A DNA stretch of 64,000 nt, taken from the NCBI RefSeq assembly GCF_003248515.1, contig NZ_QFOB01000003.1:372001-436000 (forward strand). Direction: 5' to 3'. Shown here one piece after another: positions 35,999 through 44,659 of this stretch. Positions within the stretch are counted from its first letter, which is position 1. The number at the start of each line of letters is the position of its first letter. Made by a program: the position numbers and the translations under genes. The DNA comes from Sphingomonas sp. Its GTDB lineage: Bacteria; Pseudomonadota; Alphaproteobacteria; Sphingomonadales; Sphingomonadaceae. Below the pieces are notes generated by a model that worked only from the letters and a program-made list of their open reading frames with translations, searched no databases and was not told the origin of the DNA.

Positions 35999-37305
35999 AC
36001 AGGATCCGGATCGGCATAGACGGCTATAATCTGGCGTTGCCGAACGGCACGGGTGTCGCGACCTATGGCCATACGCTCGCCTCGGTCTTGCTTGAACGCG
36101 GTCATGGCGTGGAAGGCGTGTTCGGAATCGATCCTGGGCAGGATCCGGCAGTGCGCGACGTGCTCTTCTTCGAGACGCTGGGTCGCCCCGCGCCGGAGCG
36201 CACACCTGAGCAACGCCGCCGAGAAAAACGAAGGCTGCGCCGGACCGCACTCCTCCCTTTTCTCAGGACGAGGGCTATAGATATCCCGTTGACGGGACGC
36301 ATCGTTCAGGAGCAGCTCGCCGAGCGAATTCCCGCTTTTACACGCATTGTCAGCAAGGCACGGCTGTTCGATCTCGCGCACCGGCATTTCGCTTATTACG
36401 GACGTATGCTGCCCTTAGAAATGGCGGATCCGCCCTCGATCATGCACTGGACCTATCCGGTGCCGATCCGCTTGGCCGGCGCGCGCAATCTTTACACGCT
36501 GCATGATCTGGTTCCACTCCAGCTTCCTTATACGACGCTGGACAGCAAACGCGGCTATCGCCGGCTCATCGCAACGATCTCCGCAGGCGCCGACCACCTC
36601 TGTACCGTATCCGAGGCGAGCAAGGCGGCTATTATCGCGGAGTTCGGGATCGATCCGGGGCGGATTACGAACACATGGCAATCGGCGACCGTCCCACCCG
36701 ACTTTCTGGCCCGCGATGTTGCCCAAGACGCCGCGATCATCCGCAACACCTTCGGCCTAACGTTTCGCAGCTATTTCCTGTTCTTCGGCGCCATTGAGCC
36801 CAAGAAGAATGTGGGCCGGCTCCTCGAAGCCTATCTGTCACTCGAGACCGAGACGCCGCTCGTCGTCGTCGGCGGCCGCGGTTGGCAGAATGAGGACGAG
36901 TTCGCCCTGCTCCAGCATGCGCCAAAAGGCCCCAAAGGCAGCGAGAGGGTAATCAGGCTGGAGCACCTTTCCCGCCCCCTCCTGCTGCGCCTGATCCGGT
37001 CAGCGCGCGCGGCACTGTTCCCCTCGCTCAGCGAAGGCTTCGGTCTTCCGATCCTCGAGGCCATGCAGTTTGGCACACCGGTGCTCACCTCGGCGATCAG
37101 CGCCATGCCCGAAGTCGCCGGCGACGCCGCGATCCTGATCGATCCCTATGACACAGCGGATATCGCCCGCGGCCTCGCGGCGCTTGACGACGATGCCCAA
37201 CTGCGCGCGCGGTTGAGCGCGCTCGGCCCGAAGCGCTCGGCCTTCTTTTCGAAGGACCTCTATGCCGATCGCGTGGAGGCGATGTACGCTGGGCTGCTAA
37301 AATAG
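35995..37305 (+). CDS. GT4-family glycosyltransferase, paralogue of the preceding gene
   Basis: 436 residues. The C-terminal lobe is standard GT4: YFLFFGAIEPKKNVGRLLEA and FPSLSEGFGLPILEAMQFGT with the EX7E pair. It shares IMHWTYPVPIRLAG and LYTLHDLVPLQLP with the upstream gene but has about 50 extra residues near positions 50-110, including a basic stretch (PEQRRREKRRLRR) that could contact the membrane. Translationally coupled by ATGA. A 12-base palindrome at 37304-37315 lies over its stop and that of the convergent gene. Confidence 0.88.
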   Translation: MNRIRIGIDGYNLALPNGTGVATYGHTLASVLLERGHGVEGVFGIDPGQDPAVRDVLFFETLGRPAPERTPEQRRREKRRLRRTALLPFLRTRAIDIPLTGRIVQEQLAERIPAFTRIVSKARLFDLAHRHFAYYGRMLPLEMADPPSIMHWTYPVPIRLAGARNLYTLHDLVPLQLPYTTLDSKRGYRRLIATISAGADHLCTVSEASKAAIIAEFGIDPGRITNTWQSATVPPDFLARDVAQDAAIIRNTFGLTFRSYFLFFGAIEPKKNVGRLLEAYLSLETETPLVVVGGRGWQNEDEFALLQHAPKGPKGSERVIRLEHLSRPLLLRLIRSARAALFPSLSEGFGLPILEAMQFGTPVLTSAISAMPEVAGDAAILIDPYDTADIARGLAALDDDAQLRARLSALGPKRSAFFSKDLYADRVEAMYAGLLK

Positions 37306-37314
37306 CGGGCCCGC

Positions 37315-38535
37315 TCAGTCACGGAGTGGCGCTTTGCGGCAGATGATGCCGCACGCGGAGATACCCCTGTGATCGATAAGCAGCCCCGTCGGATCGATCC
37401 GGAACTCCGCTAAATCGTGGCCGCGCGAGATCAGCAGTAGAATAATACGCTCGACATCCTGGCGCGCGAAACCTCGCCCGCTGCCCATCACTGCAGGATC
37501 ATAATCGACGACGTGCACAGCGACCCCGCCTGGCCTGAGGCAGGCAATGGCCGCTTCGATGAAGCGCGCATGCTCAAGCAACGTCATATCTTCGTCGGCC
37601 GTCCAACGGGTCCAGATGAAGTCGTAGTTGACGAGGTCCGGCGCAAGCGGCGCAAGCGAAGCGGTCCGGACGGTAACGCCTTGCCCCAGTTCGGGATCAA
37701 CATGGGGCAGGTTGTCTGCCGCAGCGATATCGCCACTGCCGGGTGGTACGACGAGATCAATCTCCAGCCCCCTCCCGGCAAGCCCGGCAATCACCGAGTG
37801 ATCGAGGGCGCCCATGCCGGCGCCGCGTGCGCCGGGCTCCATCATCCCGTAGGTGCGGAGCGCTTCGAGTACATAGATCGCTCGCCAGCGACCGAGATCG
37901 TCCGATCCCGCCAAGGCGCCGGACTTAATCCAGCGAGCCACAGTATCACTCTTGAGCTGCCGCGCAGTCGCGAGTTGCGTCACTGGGGCAGTCAGGGTTG
38001 GCGTGCCGAGCGATACGAGATGCGGCACCGGGACAGCTTCCGACCCGAAGGCGGTATTACGCGCCTCGGCCGCGGCATCTCGCCGCGCATTAGGATCCGC
38101 CGGTCGATCCAAAATTACCCGGAGCGAGTGGGCTGTCGCGTCCGTATCACCAATAATGCCTCCGTAGAGCGCGTAAGTGACCCCGTGAAACGCCTCGAAG
38201 CGTATCTCGTAATGGCCGCCACCCGACACGAGCCGGTTGAGCGCAACACGCTCAGCTGTCGCCAGGCGCGCATGCGGGCTGTCTGCGGACAACATGTGGA
38301 CACGCAGGTTCAACGTCCCTTGCGTTGCGGCCAACCCTTCGAAATGGACGGAGAAATGGGCAACACCCTCTGCCGCTTCGACATAAGCGGTATGGAAGGC
38401 GTAATCGCCATCGGGGCCGCGCGCATTCCCACCGAGACCGTCGATCTTGCTCGCCATGTCGGGCACGTACACAAACGGATCCAACACAAGGTCGGCGGGG
38501 GGCACCTGCGTCTCCGCGACGTCCATCTCGTTCAA
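37315..38535 (-). CDS. Beta-domain plus methyltransferase-like protein
   Basis: 406 residues. The first about 145 residues are beta-rich (HFSVHFEGLAATQGTLNLRV, HYEIRFEAFHGVTYALYGGI) and resemble an accessory carbohydrate-binding fold. The last about 200 resemble a class I SAM-dependent methyltransferase with a reduced SAM loop (VVPPGSGDIAAADNL) and later strands (VNYDFIWTRWTADED, ACLRPGGVAVHVVDYDP). Catalytic activity is uncertain because motif I is poorly kept. The gene is convergent with the GT4 pair and divergent from the FkbM gene at 38706. The family is not recognised with confidence. Confidence 0.6.
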   Translation of the reverse strand: MNEMDVAETQVPPADLVLDPFVYVPDMASKIDGLGGNARGPDGDYAFHTAYVEAAEGVAHFSVHFEGLAATQGTLNLRVHMLSADSPHARLATAERVALNRLVSGGGHYEIRFEAFHGVTYALYGGIIGDTDATAHSLRVILDRPADPNARRDAAAEARNTAFGSEAVPVPHLVSLGTPTLTAPVTQLATARQLKSDTVARWIKSGALAGSDDLGRWRAIYVLEALRTYGMMEPGARGAGMGALDHSVIAGLAGRGLEIDLVVPPGSGDIAAADNLPHVDPELGQGVTVRTASLAPLAPDLVNYDFIWTRWTADEDMTLLEHARFIEAAIACLRPGGVAVHVVDYDPAVMGSGRGFARQDVERIILLLISRGHDLAEFRIDPTGLLIDHRGISACGIICRKAPLRD

Positions 38536-38645
38536 CGGCCCTTATTCACACGTTATGACGCGGGGAGAGGGCAGAATTTCCATCCTCATGGCGCGCGCAT
38601 CGGCATTTAAGGCCGGCTGTCCCAGTAGGCAATGTGCTAGCGCGA

Positions 38646-38673
38646 TTGCTTGACCGGCGGCATCGCTTATGTT
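38646..38673 (+). promoter_or_regulatory. Possible sigma70-type promoter for the FkbM gene at 38706
   Basis: TTGCTT at 38646-38651 and TATGTT at 38668-38673 are 16 bases apart and end 32 bases before the ATG at 38706. They lie in the 170-base gap between divergent genes. The match to the -35 and -10 consensus is partial, so this is a weak prediction. Confidence 0.25.
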
Positions 38674-38705
38674 TTTGGGCATTCGCCCTTTTAGCGGGAC
38701 GATGA

Positions 38706-39920
38706 ATGCTGAATTTGAAGTTGGGTTCTGCGGAAAAGTCGGTCGACGGTAGGGCGTGCATCCTGACGAGAAAGGGCGAAAGCGGTCACGCCCTTTACGG
38801 ACCCTATCAGCAGCTCGTGCCCGGACACTACATCGCCGGCTTTTCGATCGAGGCGGGCGAGCCGCTCCGTTTCTGGAGAGACGCCGTATTGGCGGTGATC
38901 GATGTGTCTGCCGACTCAGGAAAAAAGCTGCTGGCGCGCGTCGAGGTGCGAAGCTCGGACGTGCGCGCCGGGCCGCGCTCGTTCGCGGTGCCATTCACTG
39001 TGGAAAAATCGTGCCGCGCCGAATATCGCGTCTGGGTCAACGGCAAGGCATCGCTGCGGATCACGGACAATTTACCGGCGGTACCGCTGACGGATGCGGA
39101 CGCACTCGATACTCGCGCGATCGATCTTCAGTTTCCGGTTGAGGCGGGGCGTGCCGTTCCTTTTTTCGTCGAACATGAGGATGCGCTGCGGAGCCTTTTC
39201 GACAGGGGGGTAATCGTCCGCATCGTAGACAATGCCGTGCAACTCGTCGTGAACGGCATTACGCTCCACGCTCGCTCGGTCGATGACATACGGTTCGTCG
39301 GAGAAATGTTTTTCGAGAATGCCTATAATTTCCGACTTGCCCGACCAGTAGTAGTATTCGACGTCGGGATGAACCTGGGCTTGGCCTCACTTCACTTTGC
39401 GAGTAAACCGTTCGTCGCTGCGGTCCATAGCTTCGAACCCTTTCCTGAAACGTTTGATCGCGCCCTAGCCAATATCGCGCTCAACCCCGATCTGGCCAAC
39501 AAGATAAAACCGGTGCTCGCCGGTCTTTCCGACTATGACTATAAGGGCGCGATCGTTGTTGATGATCGTGGCGATTCCGGCGCGATGACCACCCTCGGCG
39601 TCACGCAGGGGGTAGAAATCGATGTGGCGCTGCGCGACGCTGGCCCGAGCCTCGCCCCCTTGATTGAAGAGGCCCTTGCTCAGGATCTCGAGGTCATCTT
39701 GAAGGTCGATTGCGAGGGTTCCGAATTTGCGGTGTTCGCCTCGCTAGAACGGAACGGTCTTCTCGGCAAAATCCGCGCCTTTCTGGTAGAATGGCATACC
39801 ATGCTCGATGATAAAGATCAGGAGACGCTCATTGCACCTCTCGAAGCGGCCGGTTACCTAATTATCGACCGGTCGCCACCTGTCGGAAACGGGTTTTTCT
39901 ACGCAGTCCGCATCGAGTAG
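38706..39920 (+). CDS. FkbM-family methyltransferase with N-terminal GPY-type beta domain
   Basis: 404 residues. Residues about 10-125 form a beta-rich domain with HALYGPYQQLVPGHYIAGFS, the same module found in the proteins at 28677 and 31235. Residues about 210-400 are an FkbM methyltransferase: VVVFDVGMNLGLASLHFAS (motif I), AVHSFEPFPETFDRALANI and EVILKVDCEGSEFAVFASLE. The module is N-terminal here but C-terminal in the FkbM protein at 28677. The likely role is O-methylation of a sugar of the surface polysaccharide. Confidence 0.82.
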   Translation: MLNLKLGSAEKSVDGRACILTRKGESGHALYGPYQQLVPGHYIAGFSIEAGEPLRFWRDAVLAVIDVSADSGKKLLARVEVRSSDVRAGPRSFAVPFTVEKSCRAEYRVWVNGKASLRITDNLPAVPLTDADALDTRAIDLQFPVEAGRAVPFFVEHEDALRSLFDRGVIVRIVDNAVQLVVNGITLHARSVDDIRFVGEMFFENAYNFRLARPVVVFDVGMNLGLASLHFASKPFVAAVHSFEPFPETFDRALANIALNPDLANKIKPVLAGLSDYDYKGAIVVDDRGDSGAMTTLGVTQGVEIDVALRDAGPSLAPLIEEALAQDLEVILKVDCEGSEFAVFASLERNGLLGKIRAFLVEWHTMLDDKDQETLIAPLEAAGYLIIDRSPPVGNGFFYAVRIE

Positions 39921-40232
39921 GCTACATAATAGGCCGGACTGCGAAGCGCGATATAGTGGCGCACAGATTTTCCCTTCATTATGGCCACCGGTGTGGACGG
40001 GGCCATTGATTTTGCGTGGCCGATTTCGTTGAAGTCACGCCAACGCCCGCTCCAAAGTTTTTCGCACGCCTTTCGTCGCCGGCTGCCTTCCCGGCATAAC
40101 TTTGATGCAAGCGCTGGAATCCGACCACCGGGTGGCGTGTGCAGCTATTCCACATCCAAAGATTTTGGAGAGATCGAGGCTTTGACGTCGAACGGCGGGG
40201 CGGCTAGCCCTCGCCCGGAGGAGAAAGTGGGC
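39921..40232. other. 312-base stretch without a supported gene
   Basis: An open frame on the plus strand (from 39981) leads into the next methyltransferase gene, but its composition is unlike that protein (Arg/Ser/Pro-rich). A strong ribosome site just before 40233 argues that the real start is there. No repeat, RNA gene or clear promoter was recognised; it may contain decayed sequence. Confidence 0.45.
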
Positions 40233-40859
40233 GTGGCGGATATAATCAGGCTTGGCGCCCATGAGGTACCACTTGACTGGCCGGTCAAAGGAGAGACCCG
40301 AGCGACCTTCCGTCGCCGCTTCGAGACCGGCTTCTATCAACGCTACCTTTCGGGCAGCGTCATTCTCGATATCGGATACAAAGGCTACGAGGCCGATCCG
40401 GTACCTCTCTTTCCGCACGCAACAGGATATGATGAGGGATCTCCCGGTTATGACGGCCTGCACTTGCCGGTCGCCTCGGATACGGCGGACGGGGTATTCG
40501 TCAGCCACGCGCTGGAACATATCGCCGATTATATCGGGGCACTGCGTGAGTGGCATCGCGTGCTGAAACCGGGCGGATTTCTCGTCATAATCGTGCCCCA
40601 CCAGTTTCTGTTTGAGCGGAAATGGCGCCCACCATCGCTTTGGAACCAAGATCACAAGCGTTTCTATACGCCCGCATCACTGCTCCGCGAGGTAGAGGAG
40701 GCCCTTTCACCCAACAGCTATCGAGTCCGTCATTTGCTCGATAATGACTGGCAAAATGACCTGACCGACAAGCATCCCGCCGCCATACCCGGCCCTGGCT
40801 GCTATGAGATAGAATTGGTTCTTGAAAAGGCGATTCCACCTAATTGGTCATTTGCTTAA
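40233..40859 (+). CDS. SAM-dependent methyltransferase (Methyltransf_11 type)
   Basis: 208 residues from the GTG at 40233, chosen because GGAGGAG at 40217-40223 lies nine bases upstream. A class I methyltransferase core: SVILDIGYKGYEADPVPLFP in place of a normal glycine loop, LPVASDTADGVFVSHALEHI, and WHRVLKPGGFLVIIVPHQFL. Its second half aligns with the N-terminus of the 505-residue fusion at 31235-32752 (HKRFYTPASLLREVEEALSP). The substrate is unknown; the setting suggests a polysaccharide or sugar nucleotide. Motif I is unusual (DIGYKG), so activity is likely but not certain. Confidence 0.75.
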   Translation: MADIIRLGAHEVPLDWPVKGETRATFRRRFETGFYQRYLSGSVILDIGYKGYEADPVPLFPHATGYDEGSPGYDGLHLPVASDTADGVFVSHALEHIADYIGALREWHRVLKPGGFLVIIVPHQFLFERKWRPPSLWNQDHKRFYTPASLLREVEEALSPNSYRVRHLLDNDWQNDLTDKHPAAIPGPGCYEIELVLEKAIPPNWSFA

Positions 40860-40888
40860 TATTATTGACGATTGATTGGAGAATTAAA

Positions 40889-41662
40889 TTGATAAATTCG
40901 GCTCCGATTGGATTTTCTCTCGATGAATTTTATCGCGATATTTATTTATTTCAGAAGTGGGAAATTTTCCCAGGACACGTGACGGAGGCGCCGAAGGACG
41001 TCAGCGCCAATCTGGCCGCGATGAACTTCCCGACGGATTTGGCGGGCAAGCGCGTGCTTGATATCGCGCCTTGGAATGGCTTCTTCTCGTTTGAATGCGC
41101 GCGCAGAGGCGCACGCGAAGTCGTGTCGCTAGGGCCAGAAGATCCCACCCATACGGGCTTTCAACAGACCAAGGACCTCCTCGGCCTGACCAATGTCCAT
41201 TATGTTCGTGACAGCATCTACAATCTGACGGTTGAGCGATATGGAACCTTCGACGTCGTGCTCTTTCTCGGCTTGATCTATCATCTTCGTCATCCGTTGC
41301 TGGCGTTGGATAGAATTTATGATGTCTGTGACGATACACTTTATTCCGATACACCAACAATAGATCGTATTATCTACGATAAGACTCTTACGGAAAATCA
41401 GCGTACGGCAATTCTCGACGCAGGCAGCGTTATCCATCAGCTACCGATGCTATATTATACGGGTAACAGTGAAACAGGTGACGCCTTTAATTGGTTTATG
41501 CCCAATATGAAGGGATTTCGAGCGCTCATTGCGTCATCCGGTTTCAATGTAACGCATCAGTCCGACGACGGCGGTGGGTGGAGTTGGATATCCGCCACCA
41601 AGAGCGAACGTCATTTCGAAATCGACCTCGAAGGATATAATCCGCACGCTGCACGGCGCTGA
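40889..41662 (+). CDS. Class I SAM-dependent methyltransferase (CmoB-like fold)
   Basis: 257 residues from the TTG at 40889, preceded by GGAG seven bases upstream. The frame is open 15 codons further but would overlap the previous gene. Motifs: KRVLDIAPWNGFFSFECARR (SAM site), EVVSLGPED, and FDVVLFLGLIYHLRHPLLAL, typical of the DUF1698/CmoB-like branch used in tRNA and glycan methylation. The context favours glycan modification. The first 100 bases and the region 41280-41480 are clearly AT-richer than neighbouring genes, a sign of separate acquisition. Confidence 0.75.
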   Translation: MINSAPIGFSLDEFYRDIYLFQKWEIFPGHVTEAPKDVSANLAAMNFPTDLAGKRVLDIAPWNGFFSFECARRGAREVVSLGPEDPTHTGFQQTKDLLGLTNVHYVRDSIYNLTVERYGTFDVVLFLGLIYHLRHPLLALDRIYDVCDDTLYSDTPTIDRIIYDKTLTENQRTAILDAGSVIHQLPMLYYTGNSETGDAFNWFMPNMKGFRALIASSGFNVTHQSDDGGGWSWISATKSERHFEIDLEGYNPHAARR

Positions 41663-42145
41663 CAAGCTAGCGTAGCGCACATTATAGAGCGCAACTTGAG
41701 ATTTTTAAGGAGAGCATTCTACTCACCGATAGCTCCCCGTCGTACAAAAGTGACAAGGCCGCAAACCCTATGCTCGCGGCCCCAGCCGGATTGAGGCGCA
41801 CTGAAGCATGGCGGGGAAATTGGCGATTATCTCCGTAGCTGATGGCACCCCAGGGAAAGCGCCAGAGTTTTGGCGAAGGACCACTCGATGAGGTCGCCCT
41901 CTGAACTGAGCCGTTTCCTGAAGCGAGGCCCCCGTCGCCAGACAGGCGGGACGCCCGACGTGGCGCCCCAGTCCTTGGGCAACTCGCGGATGCGATCGGC
42001 CAAATACGTTTGGCCACAAATTGGGAGGAACCCGTCGGTCCGGCGAGAGAAACTCGATTCGGGACGGCATTCTGGGACGTCGGGATTGTCAGTCAGCAAC
42101 AACTTTGTCGCTACAGAAGCTGAAATCCAGTTATCTCCGGCAGAA
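41663..42145. other. Spacer with a decayed insertion-sequence relic
   Basis: This 483-base gap separates the polysaccharide methyltransferases from kdsA. Its middle holds the IS5-type transposase fragment listed separately. The flanking parts (41663-41767 and 42011-42145) show no gene, repeat or hairpin that I could recognise. Confidence 0.6.
41768..42010 (-). pseudogene. IS5-family transposase C-terminal remnant
   Basis: Read on the minus strand, one frame gives LADRIRELPKDWGATSGVPP then RLSSEGDLIEWSFAKTLALS, and after a frame change NFPAMLQCASIRLGPRA. These match the end of IS5-type DDE transposases (ADRIREL, GA.P.IPP, E.NLIE..F.KLK, NFLAM.QLASIRL) including the conserved Glu before the IE..F segment. 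The start of the gene and the element ends are missing and at least one frameshift is present, so this is a dead fragment. Confidence 0.75.
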
Positions 42146-42985
42146 TCAGGAATTCGTAATCGCTTCCCGAATGCGGATCAGCTTCCGCAATAGCCCCTCC
42201 ACGTCCCCCAGCGGCACCGCATTCGGCCCATCCGAAAGCGCCTTCTCGGGCTCCGGATGCGTCTCCATGAACAGTCCAGAGACCCCCACCGCCACGGCAG
42301 CCCGCGCCAGCACTGGCACGAACTCCCGCTGCCCACCCGAACTCGTCCCGTTCGCCCCTGGCAACTGCACCGAATGGGTGGCGTCCATCACCACCGGGCA
42401 GCCGGTGTCGCGCATGATGACGAGGCCGCGCATGTCCACCACGAGATTGCCGTAGCCGAAGCTCGTCCCCCGTTCGGACACCAGAAATTCCGGGCTCGCC
42501 ACGCCCGCCGCGCTGGCGGCGGCGCGCGCCTTGTCGATCACGTTCTTCATGTCGCCAGGCGCCATGAACTGGGCCTTCTTGATATTGGCGGGCCGCCCAC
42601 TCGCGCCGACCGCCTCGATCAGATCCGTCTGGCGGGCGAGGAAGGCGGGCGTCTGCAACACATCGACCACCTCGGCCACGGCCCTCACCTGCGCCGCCTC
42701 GTGCACGTCGGTCAGCACGGGCAGCCCCGTCTCGGCGCGCACCTTTTCCAGGATGCGCAATCCCTCCTCCATGCCAACGCCGCGGAAGGAGGCTCCGGAG
42801 GAGCGGTTCGCCTTGTCGAAGCTGGATTTGTAGATCAGGAATATGCCCAGCCGCTCGGCAATCCCGCGCAGCGTTTCAGCCACGGACAGGGCGAGCGCCT
42901 CGGTTTCGATCGCGCAGGGGCCAGCGATCAGGAACAGGGGTTCGTCCAGCCCCACCTTGCGGCCGAGCAATGTCATCCCGCTCAT
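42146..42985 (-). CDS. kdsA: 3-deoxy-D-manno-octulosonate 8-phosphate synthase
   Basis: 279 residues with KdsA signatures: FLIAGPCAIETEALAL, YKSSFDKANRSSGASFRG, VLTDVHEAAQV, QTPAFLARQTDL, NIKKAQFMAPGDMKNV, GTSFGYGNLVVDMRGL and MDATHSVQLPGANGTSSGGQ. It condenses phosphoenolpyruvate with arabinose 5-phosphate to give Kdo 8-phosphate. kdsB, kdsD and kdsC follow within 4 kb. Kdo is needed for lipid A-core and for the linker of group-2-like capsules. The start overlaps the stop of the upstream FkbM gene. Confidence 0.96.
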   Translation of the reverse strand: MSGMTLLGRKVGLDEPLFLIAGPCAIETEALALSVAETLRGIAERLGIFLIYKSSFDKANRSSGASFRGVGMEEGLRILEKVRAETGLPVLTDVHEAAQVRAVAEVVDVLQTPAFLARQTDLIEAVGASGRPANIKKAQFMAPGDMKNVIDKARAAASAAGVASPEFLVSERGTSFGYGNLVVDMRGLVIMRDTGCPVVMDATHSVQLPGANGTSSGGQREFVPVLARAAVAVGVSGLFMETHPEPEKALSDGPNAVPLGDVEGLLRKLIRIREAITNS

Positions 42986-43857
42986 GCCCGCGCCCTCCGC
43001 GTCAGCGCCAGCATCCGATCCTCATGGGGATCACCGGCCAATATCTGCTCCGCCGTCACCGCGCGGATGCCGTTGCTCACGCTCAGTTCGCCCAGCGCAA
43101 ATCCTTGCGCGATGATGTCTTCGAGGAATGCCATCGGCGCCTCATAGCGGAAGGGCGTGAATTCGAGAAAGATGGTCAGCGGCCTTCCCCCGGCGAACAG
43201 CCCGGCCATGCCGCGCCAGATCCGCTCCTCGGCGCCTTCGACATCGATCTTGATAACGTCCGCGTCGAGCAGGCCGGGCAGGGAATCCAGCCGCCGCGTC
43301 GTCAGCCGCACGCCCGGCACATCCTCCCCCGCCCCCGTCACGAGATGGGCGTTCTTGGGTTCGCCCTCGGGAATCTTGAGGACGCACGGCACGCCATCCT
43401 CATCCCACAGCGGATCGGAATGGACAGCGATCCTCTCGCCAAAGCCGTTGGCCGCGGCACTTTCGCGCAGCAGCCCCGCCATCGCCGGATTGGCCTCAAA
43501 GGCATGGACACGCCCGGAAGGCCCCACCCGATCGGCCATGAGAAGCGAGAAATAGCCCAGATTGGCGCCGATATCGATCGCCACCATGCCCGGCTTCAGC
43601 AACTCCTCCAGCGCTTCCGTCAGCCACATCTCCCAATAGCCATGGTCGATCAGGCTGCGCGAAAGCCCTTCGTCGCGCGCATCCACCAGCATCGGCATCG
43701 TCTCCAGCGCGATCACCCGCACCCGCTCCGCGCCGATCATCGCGGGCCGCGTCAGCGCGCGGCAGCGCCTTTCGCGCAGGCGGCGACAGGCGCGGCGCCA
43801 GACGGACAAGGCTTCGTCGAGGAATCCCGGCGCATCGCCCGGAAATGCGCGCGCCAC
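42982..43857 (-). CDS. FkbM-family methyltransferase
   Basis: 291 residues from a GTG at 43857, one base after the kdsB stop. Motif I is MVAIDIGANLGYFSLLMADR, followed by VHAFEANPAMAGLLRES and DVIKIDVEGAEERIWRGMAG, the standard FkbM series. It lacks the extra beta domain seen in the two other FkbM proteins. Its place between kdsB and kdsA (ATGA-type overlap with kdsA) suggests methylation of Kdo or a Kdo-linked glycan, an inference from context. Confidence 0.85.
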   Translation of the reverse strand: MARAFPGDAPGFLDEALSVWRRACRRLRERRCRALTRPAMIGAERVRVIALETMPMLVDARDEGLSRSLIDHGYWEMWLTEALEELLKPGMVAIDIGANLGYFSLLMADRVGPSGRVHAFEANPAMAGLLRESAAANGFGERIAVHSDPLWDEDGVPCVLKIPEGEPKNAHLVTGAGEDVPGVRLTTRRLDSLPGLLDADVIKIDVEGAEERIWRGMAGLFAGGRPLTIFLEFTPFRYEAPMAFLEDIIAQGFALGELSVSNGIRAVTAEQILAGDPHEDRMLALTRRARA

Positions 43858-43858
43858 G

Positions 43859-44659
43859 TCACTCCAGTCCGCGGCAGGCCAGCGCCGCCTCGATCACGGG
43901 CGCATCCTCGGGATTGTTGAGTTCCCAGATGTCGCAGCCCCTGGGATCGACCTCCACGACCCGCACGGGCACCCGGATGTCGAGGAAGCGGATCTGCTCC
44001 AGCCCCTCCAGCATTTCCAGTTCGCAGGCAGGCGCCCCTGCATAGGCGGCCAAAGCCTCCCGCCTGTAGGCATAGACGCCGACGTGGAGGAACAGGGGCA
44101 AGGTGGGATCGCCGATTCGCGCGGGCGGAATGTGCGGGATCACCGATTTGGAGAAATACAGCGCGTCGCCCCGGCTGTCCGTTGCCAGCGTGGTGCCACC
44201 CACGCGCCCCGCTACCTGATCCGCGAACAGCCGCCGCTGCACTTCGGGCGTCGCGCGGATCGCCGGCGTCGCCACCCGGATCGTGGGATCCGCCGCCATC
44301 GCCTCCAGAAGATCGCTCAGGAAATGCGGCGGGGTCAGCGGCGCGTCGCCCTGCAGGTTCACGACGATGTCGATATCGGCCGGCAGCGCGTCGAGCGCGG
44401 CCGCGCAACGCTCCGTGCCGTTCGCGCAGGCCTCCGGCGTCATCGCCACCTGCGCGCCGAAGCCCCGTGCCGCATCCGCGATACGGGCGTCGTCGGTCGC
44501 GATCAGCAGGGCTGCTATGTCGCGCACCTGCCGCCCCGCCTCCCACGTCCGCCGGATCAGCGGCTTGGCCTCGCCCCCGGCGCCTTTCAGCGGGGCAAGC
44601 GGCTTTCCGGGATAGCGGCTCGATGCGTAACGGGCCGGAACGATGATCGCGGCGGTCAA
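43859..44659 (-). CDS. kdsB: CMP-Kdo synthetase (3-deoxy-manno-octulosonate cytidylyltransferase)
   Basis: 266 residues from a TTG at 44659 that overlaps the kdsD stop (TTGA); the frame is open far upstream but that part shadows kdsD. Motifs: IIVPARYASSRYPGKPLAPL, LIATDDARIADAARGFGAQV, NGTERCAAALDALP, VVNLQGDAPLTPP and HVGVYAYRREAL. It activates Kdo as CMP-Kdo for transfer by Kdo transferases such as KpsS. Confidence 0.93.
   Translation of the reverse strand: MTAAIIVPARYASSRYPGKPLAPLKGAGGEAKPLIRRTWEAGRQVRDIAALLIATDDARIADAARGFGAQVAMTPEACANGTERCAAALDALPADIDIVVNLQGDAPLTPPHFLSDLLEAMAADPTIRVATPAIRATPEVQRRLFADQVAGRVGGTTLATDSRGDALYFSKSVIPHIPPARIGDPTLPLFLHVGVYAYRREALAAYAGAPACELEMLEGLEQIRFLDIRVPVRVVEVDPRGCDIWELNNPEDAPVIEAALACRGLE

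Noticed and set aside
37304..37315. Twelve-base palindrome AGCGGGCCCGCT as an operator
   Set aside because: It overlaps the stop of the GT4 gene and abuts the end of the convergent gene. GC-rich palindromes of this size are frequent here.
39981..40232. N-terminal extension of the methyltransferase at 40233
   Set aside because: Composition is unlike the methyltransferase and a strong GGAGGAG site sits nine bases before the GTG at 40233.
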